Assembly (NCBI GenBank): GCA_910579685.1
Contig: CAJTVN010000012.1
Coordinates: 47,607-111,606 of the forward strand
Direction of reading: 5' to 3'
Source: an uncultured Lachnospiraceae bacterium
Lineage (GTDB): Bacteria; Bacillota; Clostridia; Lachnospirales; Lachnospiraceae
Length of the DNA: 64,000 nt
Position 1 is the first letter of the stretch. Each line of letters opens with the position of its first letter. The notes below the pieces were generated by a model. It was not told the origin of the DNA. It searched no databases and saw only the letters and a program-made list of their open reading frames with translations. Made by a program: the position numbers and the translations under genes. This document shows, one piece after another, positions 53,208-62,149 of the stretch.

Positions 53208-54175
53208 TTGTAACAGTTACCATGAATCCTGCGATCGACAAGACCGTGGAAATTGAGAGGCTTTTGCCCGGTTCCCTCAACCGGATTACAAGGGTGGAAT
53301 ATGATGCGGGAGGCAAGGGCATCAATGTCTCAAAGACCATCCAGGCCCTGGGAGGAGAGAGCGTTGCAGTGGGTTTCCTCGGGGGAAGTACGGGAAAAAC
53401 AATTGAGACGGTTCTGACTAAGGAGGGGATCTGCCACGACTTTGTCCGTGTGGAGGGGGAAACCCGGACAAATACCAAGGTTTTTGAGAAGAACGGTGCC
53501 GTGACCGAGCTGAACGAGCCGGGGCCCGTGGTCAGCAGAGAGCATCAGGAGCTTCTGATGGAAAAGCTTGCGGGATATGCGGGCGGGGAAACCCTGTTTG
53601 TCTTATCGGGCAGCGTACCGGCATGCATGGACAAGGGGATCTATGCGCGGATCATCCGCATGGTTCACGAAAAGGGGGCAAAGGTGCTTTTGGATGCGGA
53701 CGGGGAGCTCTTTGCCAATGCCGTCAGGCAAAGGCCGGAGCTGGTAAAGCCCAATGTTCAGGAGCTGATGGAATATGCAGGGCTTGCAAAGACGTGTTCC
53801 AGAAAGGAGGTTCTTGCAGCGGCCCGGAGCATACGGGAGAGCGGGGTGGAGAGAGCGGTGGTTTCCATGGGAGCGGAGGGCGCTCTTTTTCTTTTTGGGG
53901 ATTGCGGCTTTTTTTCGCCAGCCCTGCCTGTAAAAGCGCACTCAACCGTGGGTGCGGGAGACGCCATGGCTGCGGCTCTGGCATATGGGTTTACCAGAAA
54001 GCTGGATGCGAAGCGGCAGATGCGGCTGTGCATGGCGGCAGCGGCGGGCGCCGTCACAACCATCGGGACCAAGCCGCCCGGCAAGGAGCTTGTGGGGGAG
54101 CTGATGGGGAAGGTGGTTTTGGAAAAGATGGAAGAAGAAAGTCTTGACGGTTCCGGGAATGTGGGGGAAAATTAG
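53204..54175 (+). CDS. PfkB-family hexose (1-/6-phosphate) kinase
   Basis: Sugar kinase of the 1-phosphofructokinase/tagatose-6-phosphate kinase group, 323 aa. The N-terminus MIVTVTMNPAIDKTVEI and DAGGKGINVSKTI are typical; the C-terminal PfkB signature GAGDAMAAALAYG carries the catalytic aspartate. The gene starts inside the EutH-like stop. A phosphorylated sugar from galactose, tagatose or fructose metabolism is a likely substrate, given the beta-galactosidase next door. Confidence 0.88.
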   Translation: MIVTVTMNPAIDKTVEIERLLPGSLNRITRVEYDAGGKGINVSKTIQALGGESVAVGFLGGSTGKTIETVLTKEGICHDFVRVEGETRTNTKVFEKNGAVTELNEPGPVVSREHQELLMEKLAGYAGGETLFVLSGSVPACMDKGIYARIIRMVHEKGAKVLLDADGELFANAVRQRPELVKPNVQELMEYAGLAKTCSRKEVLAAARSIRESGVERAVVSMGAEGALFLFGDCGFFSPALPVKAHSTVGAGDAMAAALAYGFTRKLDAKRQMRLCMAAAAGAVTTIGTKPPGKELVGELMGKVVLEKMEEESLDGSGNVGEN

Positions 54176-54211
54176 AGTGTTGAAAGAAAAAATACAGATT
54201 AGGGAAGGAAC

Positions 54212-56260
54212 ATGGTTATAACAATGAGGGATCCGTATTTGATGCATGGAGGGGATTACAATCCGGAGCAGTGGCTTGCCATGCCGGAGATTCTGGAGCA
54301 GGATATCGACCGATTCCTGGAGGCCGGGATCAACACCGTGACGCTTGGCGTTTTTTCATGGGCAAAGCTGGAGCCAAAGGAGGGAATCTATGATTTTGAC
54401 TGGCTGGCGGAGCGAATCGACAAGCTGTACGAGAAGGGGATTTCCGTGATTCTCGCGACGCCGTCCGGCGCAAGACCGCACTGGCTGGCAGAGCGGTATC
54501 CGCAGGTGCTGCGGGTGGATGAGAGGGGAAAGCGGCAGCTCTTTGGCGGCAGGCACAACCACTGCCTGACCTCTCCTGTTTATCGGGAAAAGGTGGGAAG
54601 GATCGACCGCAAACTGGCGGAGAGGTTCGGAGCGCATCCGGCAGTGAAGCTCTGGCACATATCGAACGAGCTTGGAGGGGATTGTCACTGCGGTCTCTGC
54701 CAGGCGGCGTTTCGAAACTGGCTGAGGGAAAGATATCAGACTATTGAGAATCTGAATGACCGGTGGTGCACTACCTTCTGGAGCCATACCTACGACAGCT
54801 TTGATCAGGTGGAAGCGCCTTCCGCAATCGGGGAGAGCAGCCTGATGGCCTTGAATCTGGACTGGAAGCGCTTTGTAACGGATCAGACGATTTCTTTTGT
54901 GGAGCAGGAGATCCGGGCGATCCATGAGGGCGGATCGGACAAACCCACGACGGTCAACATGATGTACCGGTTTGAGGGGCTTGATTATGGGAAGCTGGCC
55001 GGGGCGGTGGATCTGGTCTCCTGGGACAGCTATCCTCTCTGGCACAAGGAGAGCGAGTGGGATACGGCCAGGGATACGGCCTTCTGGCATGACGTGATGA
55101 GAGGACTTAAGAAAAAGCCCTTTCTTTTGATGGAGTCCTGCCCCTCATCTACCAACTGGCAGAGTGTGAGCAAGCTGAAGAAGCCGGGAATGCTGGAGGC
55201 GTCGTCTCTCCAGAGCATTGCCCACGGCTCTCAGGGCGTGCTGTACTTTCAGATGAGGCAGAGCCGGGGAGCCTCGGAGAAATTTCACGGGGCGGTGATC
55301 GATCACTATGGCGGCAGCGATACCAGAACCTTCCGGGAGGTCTGCGGCGTAGGGCGCATGCTGGGAAAGCTCGGGGAACTTGCGGGATGCACCACGGGAT
55401 CCCGGGTGGCCATCCTCTACGACTGGGATAATCTCTGGGCGATGAAAAATGCACAGGGACCGAGGAATAAGGGGCTTCATTACGAGGAATGTGTGGATAA
55501 GTCCTACCGGGCCCTTCGCAGGCTTGGATTGAATGTGGATATCATAGACCAGTCAGCATCCCTTGAGGGCTACCGTTTTGCGGCCGCACCCATGCAGTAT
55601 CTGTTCCGTCCGGGTTTTGCGCAAAAAATCCGCAGCTTTGTGGAAACGGGCGGAACCTTTGTCATGACCTACTGGTCCGGCGTGGTGGACGAGAACGACA
55701 GATGCTTTCTGGGCGGGCGTCCCGCTGATCTGACGGATGTGTTCGGCCTTCGGGCCCTGGAGATCGACGGTCTCTATGACGAGGAGGAGAATGCAGCGCT
55801 TACCCTGGAGCCGGAAGCAGGCAGGCCCGGCTGGCTTTCCTTCATGAAGGAGCGGTATGCCTGCAAATATCTCTGCGAGCTGGTAAGTCCTCTGGGGGCC
55901 CGGCCTCTGATGGTATATGGAAAAGATTTCTATGCAGGAGAGCCGGCATTGCTTCGCAATTCCTGCGGAAAGGGTCTGGCTTATTATATCTGCGCCGACA
56001 TGGAACAGAAATTTTATGATGACCTGTATGAAAATCTGATTGCGGAGGCGGGAATAACCAGTGGGTGGAACCTTGAGATTCCGGAGGGCGTGGAGATCTG
56101 CAGCAGGGAAAATGAGGACTTTGTGTACTGGTTTGTACAGAATTACAACAGGTATGAGGTAAAGGTTCAATTGCCGCAGGGGGATGTGATTTTCGGAGAT
56201 AAGAAGGGAGAACTGAGGCCCTTCGGAAGCGTGATCCTTCGGGTAAAGAAGACCTTGTGA
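54212..56260 (+). CDS. GH42 beta-galactosidase
   Basis: Glycoside hydrolase family 42, 682 aa, hydrolysing terminal beta-galactosides or, in some members, alpha-L-arabinopyranosides. The N-terminus HGGDYNPEQWL is a family mark. Acid/base Glu153 is in WHISNELGG and nucleophile Glu308 in LLMESCPS. The Cys cluster DCHCGLC right after the acid/base can bind zinc as in other GH42 trimers. The barrel is followed by a trimerisation domain and a short beta domain. ATG 54212 follows AGGGAAGGAA. No signal peptide. Confidence 0.93.
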   Translation: MVITMRDPYLMHGGDYNPEQWLAMPEILEQDIDRFLEAGINTVTLGVFSWAKLEPKEGIYDFDWLAERIDKLYEKGISVILATPSGARPHWLAERYPQVLRVDERGKRQLFGGRHNHCLTSPVYREKVGRIDRKLAERFGAHPAVKLWHISNELGGDCHCGLCQAAFRNWLRERYQTIENLNDRWCTTFWSHTYDSFDQVEAPSAIGESSLMALNLDWKRFVTDQTISFVEQEIRAIHEGGSDKPTTVNMMYRFEGLDYGKLAGAVDLVSWDSYPLWHKESEWDTARDTAFWHDVMRGLKKKPFLLMESCPSSTNWQSVSKLKKPGMLEASSLQSIAHGSQGVLYFQMRQSRGASEKFHGAVIDHYGGSDTRTFREVCGVGRMLGKLGELAGCTTGSRVAILYDWDNLWAMKNAQGPRNKGLHYEECVDKSYRALRRLGLNVDIIDQSASLEGYRFAAAPMQYLFRPGFAQKIRSFVETGGTFVMTYWSGVVDENDRCFLGGRPADLTDVFGLRALEIDGLYDEEENAALTLEPEAGRPGWLSFMKERYACKYLCELVSPLGARPLMVYGKDFYAGEPALLRNSCGKGLAYYICADMEQKFYDDLYENLIAEAGITSGWNLEIPEGVEICSRENEDFVYWFVQNYNRYEVKVQLPQGDVIFGDKKGELRPFGSVILRVKKTL

Positions 56261-56326
56261 TTTTCAGGAAAGGCGCAGGAAGGACAGATTTACAGTGCGG
56301 ATTAACTACACGGAAAGGAGCAAAAA

Positions 56327-58387
56327 GTGATATTTAAACCAAAAAAACCAGATTATGAGCTGAGCCCCTATACAGGACTTACCAGAGACAGCTGGCTGGA
56401 GGCGGGGGAATACCTGCTTACCGGAATCTTTCAAAATATTCGGAATTTTGAGGATCCCGTTATCGCAAAGCGGACGGAGATGAAAATTACTTACCCGCAT
56501 CTGGATGCTCCGTTGGAGCAGCAGGAAAGCCAGAGAAAGGCAGAGGTTTTTGAGGGGCTGTGCCGCAGCTTTTTTATTGCGGCTCCCTTGATTCACGACA
56601 ATCCGTCCCTTACGGTCTGCGGCTATTCTTTGAAGGAATATTACAAAAACCAGGTGCTCCGGGTCTGTACGCCCTCGGATCCCCTGTTTGTGGGAACCTA
56701 TGAGGAGCTGATGCGGATGACGGGAAGCACCGATCCTTCCAGAAGCTTCCAGCAGACGGTGGAAACCTGTGCGCTGGTGATCTGCCTGTGGATTGTCAGA
56801 GATGAGATCTGGAACACCTACACCAAACAGGAGAAGGATACCATCGCCCATTTGCTTCTGAGTTTTGCTCATGCCAGTACGGTGCCGCAGAACTGGCGGC
56901 TGTTCAACATGCTGGACATGGCGTTTCTTCACAGCGAGGGCTATCCCATTGACCGCGCCATTATGCTGGAGCACGCCCAGGCGATCCTCAATTATTATGT
57001 GGGAGACGGCTGGTACCGGGATGGCCAGTGCTTTGACTACTATTCCTGCTGGGCATTCAATGTGTATGCGCCATTGTGGAATCTCTGGTATGGCTACGAG
57101 AACGAGCCGCTGCTCGCAAAGAAGTTCGAGGAGCACTCCAACCGGCTGATGGAGACCTACGGCGACTTTTTTGACGAGGAAGGCTGCACCAATATGTGGG
57201 GGCGCAGCAACATTTACCGGAATGCTGCCACCAGCGCTTTTTCGGGTAATCTCTGCCTTTGGGATTCCCGGGTGGATCCCGGACGGGCCAGGAGGATTGC
57301 CTCCGGTTCTCTGATGCAGTTTTTGGGGCGTGAGGATTTCCTTGCGGGGGGAATTCCGTCTCTTGGCTTCTACGGCCAGTTTTCCCCTCTTGTGCAGGGA
57401 TATTCCTGTGCGGAATCGCCCTTCTGGCTGGGAAAGGCTTTCCTTTCTCTGTATTATCCAAAGGAGCATCCCTTCTGGTCGGCCAGGGAGAACAACGGTT
57501 CCTGGGAGACGCTTCGGGAAAATGAGGTGAAGGAGACTGTTCTGCAGGGGCCGGCGCTGTGCTTTACCAATCACAAGGCAAACGGGGAGACGATCCTGCG
57601 GACCGGAAAGGTCGTGAAGGAGGCAAATGACCTCCACGGCATATGGAATTATTCCAAGCTCTGTTACAATACCAAGTATCCCTGGGAGGCCACGCCAACC
57701 GGAGGAAAAGGCGAGGTGGAGGCCCAGCAGTATGTGCTGGAAGAACTAGGAGAGCTCGTGCAGGCAAATGCGACCTTCTGGTGCGGACAGAAGGAGGGGG
57801 TTCTGTACAGAAGACAGTTCTTTGGCTATCATCTGGGAGCGGAGACTCACTGGATACAGGCTGTGAACCTGGCGGATTTTCCCGTGCCCTGCGGAATCCT
57901 GCGCGTGGATAAGCTGCGCCTGATCCGCTGGCCGGTCTCCCTGACCCTCGGTTCCTACGGTTTTCCGGACAACGGTACAAAGATCGAGGAAAAACAGCTG
58001 CAGGATGCAAAAGCCATTATACTGAAGGGAAAGGATTTTACCGGAAGAGAAAAGCAGATGGCAATGACTATCTACGAGGGATGGGACGAGATCAAAACCG
58101 TAAAGAGTACGGGCAGCAATCCGGACTCCGAACATTCCGTGGTAGTGTTTGCGAGGACAGAGCGCAATAAGCAGTATGGAGGGCTGGATCCCTATCTTCT
58201 GATCTCCCAGGTGATCACAAAGGAAAGCTGGGAGGATTTTACGGAGGAGGAGCTCTTTTCTGTTGAGCGGATCGAATACGAGGACGGGGCCCGTGTGGGA
58301 GCATATGGAACCACCGTCGTCTATCTGAAAAGCGGGGAAGTGCGCAAGATAAATTTTGAGGGGATAGAGGCAAACCTCAGTCTTTAA
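56327..58387 (+). CDS. DUF2264-family protein (putative glycoside hydrolase)
   Basis: A 686-aa soluble protein of the DUF2264 family, with an (alpha/alpha)-barrel N-terminal part (RDSWLEAGEYLLTGIFQNI; CWAFNVYAPLWNLW) and a beta-rich C-terminal part. Some members have been placed among glucuronidase-type glycoside hydrolases (GH154); activity here is inferred from family and context. The start is GTG 56327 behind GGAAAGGAG. No signal peptide, so it acts on imported oligosaccharide. Confidence 0.8.
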   Translation: MIFKPKKPDYELSPYTGLTRDSWLEAGEYLLTGIFQNIRNFEDPVIAKRTEMKITYPHLDAPLEQQESQRKAEVFEGLCRSFFIAAPLIHDNPSLTVCGYSLKEYYKNQVLRVCTPSDPLFVGTYEELMRMTGSTDPSRSFQQTVETCALVICLWIVRDEIWNTYTKQEKDTIAHLLLSFAHASTVPQNWRLFNMLDMAFLHSEGYPIDRAIMLEHAQAILNYYVGDGWYRDGQCFDYYSCWAFNVYAPLWNLWYGYENEPLLAKKFEEHSNRLMETYGDFFDEEGCTNMWGRSNIYRNAATSAFSGNLCLWDSRVDPGRARRIASGSLMQFLGREDFLAGGIPSLGFYGQFSPLVQGYSCAESPFWLGKAFLSLYYPKEHPFWSARENNGSWETLRENEVKETVLQGPALCFTNHKANGETILRTGKVVKEANDLHGIWNYSKLCYNTKYPWEATPTGGKGEVEAQQYVLEELGELVQANATFWCGQKEGVLYRRQFFGYHLGAETHWIQAVNLADFPVPCGILRVDKLRLIRWPVSLTLGSYGFPDNGTKIEEKQLQDAKAIILKGKDFTGREKQMAMTIYEGWDEIKTVKSTGSNPDSEHSVVVFARTERNKQYGGLDPYLLISQVITKESWEDFTEEELFSVERIEYEDGARVGAYGTTVVYLKSGEVRKINFEGIEANLSL

Positions 58388-58478
58388 GGGAAAGCTGTGA
58401 GCGCTGCAAGATAGCGATAAACACTCATACACCGTTTTGCGGCGCTTCACTAGGGATGAAAGCAAGGAGAAAGAGATT

Positions 58479-59666
58479 ATGAAGACATGGAAGAAAAGGA
58501 TAGAGGGAGACTACAGCGATATCAGGGGCGTATGTCACAATCCGAAGAAGGGCCAGAGCCTTGCGGAAATGGAAAAGGAGCTGGGCTATGCCCAGAGGCT
58601 GAATCTGAATGCGGCCCGCTTCTGGATGAGCCAGGAGGAGTGGGAAAAGGCTCCAGAGGAATATGAGGAGAGGATGCTGCAGTTTGTCAGAAGCTGTGCG
58701 GACAAGGGGATACGGACCATGCCCATCTTCTGGAACGGGAATTTCATAAAAGAATACCGGGAGAGCTCGAAAGAGGAATGGGAAAAGAGGCGGCAGTACG
58801 CAAAAGCCATGATCGGGCGTCTGAAAGGGGAGCCGGGAATCCTTATGTGGGATGTGTGCAACGAGCCCCTCTGTAATGACTATCTGCGGATGGCATCCGA
58901 ACAGGAATATCCGGAACGAAAGGAAAACCTGGTAAAGGATCTGCGCAGGCTCTGTGAGATTGTCCGCATGCTGGATGACGATACGCCGTTGACCGTGGGC
59001 CATGAGCAGGCGGATCACCTGGATACCACGGCGGATCTTGTGGACGTCATAAGCTTTCACGATTATCTGCCAACAAGAAGGCGGATGGAAAAGGCCTATG
59101 AAAAGACAGCGCAAATCGCTAAGGAGCAGGGCGGGAAACCGGTTCTGAACACGGAGACGGGATGCATCGGAAGAGCCAATCCCTATGATCTGGAGCTGGA
59201 ACTGTGTGAAAAATATCACTGCGGATTCTTCCTGTTCAACCTGATGATTGAGGGGTTTTGGGGAGAAATCCACGGAATCGTCTATCCTGACGGAACCGTG
59301 AGAGACCCGGGCATTGTGGCGGCTCTGTACGGATTTCGGCGCAACAGGGGAAAAGAGCGCATCCTTCCAAGAGGAAACCGGGAAGGCCACGCCTGCGAAG
59401 CAGTGAAAGCCGTGGAAGCGGCACTGCAGCTGAAGGAAGAAACGCTGTTTGTCAATAAGGCCAAGGGAACGGACGAGATTCTCGAGGCGGCGGAATACTG
59501 TATCAATATTCTGGAATCCTGCGAGCTGGTTCCCATGTGGGACGCACTCTCGGCCAGACTGGAATGTTTCAGGCAGCAGGAACCGTCTGAGAGAGACGAG
59601 TGGGCCATCCAGGAGTTTGCCTACAATTGTGCAAAGACGGTAAAGGAGAAGTTCCTGATCCTGTAA
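58479..59666 (+). CDS. GH5/GH2-like TIM-barrel glycoside hydrolase
   Basis: A 395-aa cytoplasmic protein with a clan A TIM barrel. ATG 58479 lies 9 nt behind AAGGAG. The acid/base candidate is Glu129 in DVCNEPL and the nucleophile candidate Glu226 in VLNTETG; GFFLFNLMIEGFWGE follows. About 95 C-terminal residues form a helical extension of unknown role. I cannot place it in a numbered subfamily. The last codons form one arm of a hairpin whose loop holds the stop codon. Confidence 0.82.
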   Translation: MKTWKKRIEGDYSDIRGVCHNPKKGQSLAEMEKELGYAQRLNLNAARFWMSQEEWEKAPEEYEERMLQFVRSCADKGIRTMPIFWNGNFIKEYRESSKEEWEKRRQYAKAMIGRLKGEPGILMWDVCNEPLCNDYLRMASEQEYPERKENLVKDLRRLCEIVRMLDDDTPLTVGHEQADHLDTTADLVDVISFHDYLPTRRRMEKAYEKTAQIAKEQGGKPVLNTETGCIGRANPYDLELELCEKYHCGFFLFNLMIEGFWGEIHGIVYPDGTVRDPGIVAALYGFRRNRGKERILPRGNREGHACEAVKAVEAALQLKEETLFVNKAKGTDEILEAAEYCINILESCELVPMWDALSARLECFRQQEPSERDEWAIQEFAYNCAKTVKEKFLIL

Positions 59667-59678
59667 AGGGTCAGGAAC
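59651..59678 (+). other. Hairpin over the stop codon of the GH5-like gene
   Basis: GTTCCTGATCC (59651-59661) pairs with GGGTCAGGAAC (59668-59678) with one wobble; the 6-nt loop contains TAA. No T-run follows, so it is more likely an mRNA 3' end protector than a terminator. Confidence 0.6.
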
Positions 59679-59698
59679 TGCCTGTGAGATTATTCATA

Positions 59699-59940
59699 TC
59701 GGTACGGACGCTCTGGTACAAGTTTGTAGTGCTGAAAGAGACAGAAGGGAAATTCTTTCTGGCGGTCTAGGCAGATGATTTTATTGCGGGATTCCAGCAC
59801 AAGTCAGACGCGGAGAGATATTATGCCGCACTGAAGGAAAGGCTGGGGAAATTCAATCTTGAACTAGAGGAAAGCAAGAGCCGACTGATTGAATTTGGAA
59901 GGTTTGCGGAGGGCAACAATTTCACCCAAAGATTTATGTG
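59699..59940 (+). pseudogene. Group II intron reverse transcriptase/maturase fragment
   Basis: Frame 59684-59939 reads WYKFVVLKETEGKFFLAV, then an in-frame TAG at 59768 where the Tyr of the YADD motif belongs, then ADDFIAGFQHKSDAERYYAA and LEESKSRLIEFGRFAE. This is the palm/thumb part of a group II intron RT. The N-terminal palm, the X domain remainder and the DNA-binding end are missing; the frame ends at TGA 59938. It is truncated at both ends and carries a nonsense change, so it is dead. Confidence 0.85.
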
Positions 59941-59971
59941 AGGTTATTCTAAAAGCGAATGTTATTATGAG

Positions 59972-60005
59972 GAGCCGTGTGCGTGAAAGGCGCACGCACG
60001 GTTCT
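59972..60005 (+). ncRNA. Group II intron domain V
   Basis: The 34-nt element begins GAGCCGTG, has a GAAA loop and ends CACGGTTCT. The lower stem GAGCCGT/ACGGTTC, the AGC catalytic triad and the upper stem GTGCG/CGCAC with GAAA loop match the domain V fold. The linker TGTGAGG is also typical. Domain VI is not recognisable; the sequence changes at once into antisense recombinase DNA. Confidence 0.85.
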
Positions 60006-60007
60006 GT

Positions 60008-60127
60008 GAGGGGCTCATGGGTATGCTCCACCTTGATCCAGTCCGCTTTCGGCTTGCTGACCTGCTTGTGAACCTTGTAGGAGACAGCAATGCCTTTGGG
60101 AAAAATTTTGTTGAGGGTTGGCGCAAC
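60008..60127 (-). pseudogene. Large serine recombinase fragment
   Basis: On the - strand the open frame reads APTLNKIFPKGIAVSYKVHK, then QVSKPKADWIKVEHTHEPL. The pattern VSYKxHKQV...P...DWI.VE.THEP is the recombinase-domain end of large serine recombinases of the Tn4451/TnpX type. Only about 40 codons remain: an in-frame TGA (60130-60128) closes the upstream side, and the downstream side is cut by the intron remnant right after HEPL. Confidence 0.7.
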
Positions 60128-60193
60128 TCATGCACATGCTATAATCGGAAAGAAACCAGACCGACAAGACATCGTTTGCGGCTGCCAATCCTG

Positions 60194-62149
60194 CTATGAC
60201 GGCATCACATTCCGTTTTAAGCTGGTATAAGCCAGCAGGATGTAGATTGCGTAAATCAGGAAGAAAATCTCCAGCGAGATCGTCACAATGGATAAAGGAC
60301 TGTTCGTTCCTACCATCACCCCCGGCTCAGGCGAACTGGCCAGATGAAGGATAAAGGGCGCACCGATCAGCACCGGGGGAACGGCAGGCAGGACGTAGTA
60401 AATGGCGAACTGGTTTCGCAGAGTCCTTGCCATCTCTCGCGAGTCCATACCCAGCTTTTGCAGGAGTTGGAACTGACGCCTGTACCGTTCTGTCTCGCTA
60501 AGCTGCTGGATGGTGAGGATGGTGGCGGCGGCCATAGTGAGGGCCAGGGCCAGGTAGAACAGGGGGAACGCGGTGTTAGCGGTCCAGGCCGCCGCGTCTG
60601 ACTTCTCCAGCGCTTTGGCGCGGATGGTGTCATAGCTCCGCGTAAGATCCTGTTCCCCCAGTCTGTAGTGGATTTCGTATAGGCTGTAGAACTGCTCCAG
60701 GGTCACCGGCTGGGTCGTCTTTGCCGCATAGGCATAGTGATGCACCGGAAGGCCCTCCGCAACATCGTCCGGCACGACAAGAGCGAATTGTGTCCCATTG
60801 CTTGCGTTGTAGTCCTGCATCAGATGTTCTGTATGCACCCCGCCGAGGGTCAGTTGGGCACTCCCAACGGATAGGGGCTGGGGATAGTTTGCCAGATGCT
60901 CTTTCAGATAGGACCAGCAGTGGATCAGATATTCCCCCGGCTCCAGCTCCACCGGCGAATATCCTGCGATGGCCCGCAGCGCCGCATAGTCGCTGTACCG
61001 CAGCACCTGATCCCGCTCATAGTAACGAAAATAGTCCTTCTCATTTTCTTCCACATAGTCCAGAACCCGGCTGTCTCCAGTCTGGTAAACGCTGTAGTTT
61101 AGCGACTGTTCCACCGGGATATTCGCCCGGATGTAGCTGAAATAGTCCTGGCTGAGGGGTGTGCCGTCCTCACTGCCGAGATACAGATCAAAGCAGCCGC
61201 TCTCTGCCGCCCGGCCCTCGAAAAGTCCACGGAACATCATCCCTGCTCCCTCGGAGATGAGGGTGGCGGTGAAAATCAGGGAAATGATGGCCATGAGCAT
61301 CCCCATAGTGGCCAGCTTGGCGGTGAGAGTGCGGAACACAAGCAGGTTTTGCCCCTGATATTTCCGGCTGGGCCGTTTTTCAAAAAAGGCAGGAACACCG
61401 GAGGCAAAGCTAAGAAAGAAGCTGAACAGGAACGCAGTCACGCACCCCGCCCCAATGATGCCAAAGATGGACCCTCCCGCCATCAGCAGACAGGTTCCGG
61501 CCACACCCAGCACAATGGAGGCGGAAAAAATCCAACGGCGCATTTTACCCGTCTGAATGACCATGCCCTCGTTGACCTGATCAACATAGATCAGGTCGTG
61601 AATCTTCGCCCTGCGGATATATTTGCGGCTCCGGCGCAGGGCAAAGAGGTAGATCAAGGCAAAATAGGCCACCGACAGCCCCAGTGCGGGAAGGGAGAAG
61701 CCGAAAGCAAACTGGTAAGGCAGACCGAACAGGGCGAATAAAATGGCCCGCAGCATCTGATAGAGCAGACTGCCCAGAGCTGCCCCCAGCACTAGGGCGC
61801 AGCCGCCAACGACTAAGTTTTCCATGAAGAACAGACGGGCCACCTGCTTGTTGGTCAGGCCGATGAGCAGATAAGTCCCAAGCTCCCGGCCACGGCGGGA
61901 GAGCATAAAACCCGTGGCATAGCTCACCAGCCAGCCAAAGACGCACACCACCACAATGCTTGCCAGGACGAGGAACATGCGCAGGCTGGAGAGGCTTTTG
62001 GAGAGGGTTTGAACCTCCTGAGAGAACACCAGGCCATTGAAGGCGTACAGCAAGGCAGCCGCCATGACTACGGTGACAAAGTAGACCAGATAATCCCTGG
62101 CCTGCCTCTGGGCGTTTCGGAGGGACAGCTTAGATAATGTCACTGACAT
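60194..62149 (-). CDS. BceB-type ABC transporter permease
   Basis: Permease of a peptide-antibiotic resistance and sensing transporter, 651 aa. The topology fits BceB: one N-terminal helix pair, FtsX-like segments (GFMLSRRGRELGTYLLIGLT), about ten helices in all and a large extracellular domain of about 200 residues between helices VII and VIII (residues about 310-520). ATG 62149 lies behind AGGGGG; GTG 62152 is an alternative. The start overlaps the ATPase gene by about 20 nt. The ligand cannot be read from sequence. Confidence 0.9.
   Translation of the reverse strand: MSVTLSKLSLRNAQRQARDYLVYFVTVVMAAALLYAFNGLVFSQEVQTLSKSLSSLRMFLVLASIVVVCVFGWLVSYATGFMLSRRGRELGTYLLIGLTNKQVARLFFMENLVVGGCALVLGAALGSLLYQMLRAILFALFGLPYQFAFGFSLPALGLSVAYFALIYLFALRRSRKYIRRAKIHDLIYVDQVNEGMVIQTGKMRRWIFSASIVLGVAGTCLLMAGGSIFGIIGAGCVTAFLFSFFLSFASGVPAFFEKRPSRKYQGQNLLVFRTLTAKLATMGMLMAIISLIFTATLISEGAGMMFRGLFEGRAAESGCFDLYLGSEDGTPLSQDYFSYIRANIPVEQSLNYSVYQTGDSRVLDYVEENEKDYFRYYERDQVLRYSDYAALRAIAGYSPVELEPGEYLIHCWSYLKEHLANYPQPLSVGSAQLTLGGVHTEHLMQDYNASNGTQFALVVPDDVAEGLPVHHYAYAAKTTQPVTLEQFYSLYEIHYRLGEQDLTRSYDTIRAKALEKSDAAAWTANTAFPLFYLALALTMAAATILTIQQLSETERYRRQFQLLQKLGMDSREMARTLRNQFAIYYVLPAVPPVLIGAPFILHLASSPEPGVMVGTNSPLSIVTISLEIFFLIYAIYILLAYTSLKRNVMPS

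Larger units (their letters stand above)
59667..60193. other. Mobile-DNA scar between the glycan locus and the Bce-type module
   Basis: No intact gene. It holds, left to right, a reverse transcriptase fragment, a group II intron domain V (both +) and an antisense fragment of a large serine recombinase, then about 60 bp without recognisable content up to the permease stop. Confidence 0.75.

Noticed and set aside
56306..57637. Open frame of 443 codons on the - strand opposite the DUF2264 gene
   Set aside because: The sense strand codes a clear protein family with a good ribosome binding site; the antisense frame has no known domain.
59889..60199. Two 60-codon + strand frames in the scar region
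   Set aside because: They run through the intron domain V and the antisense recombinase fragment and have no coding support.
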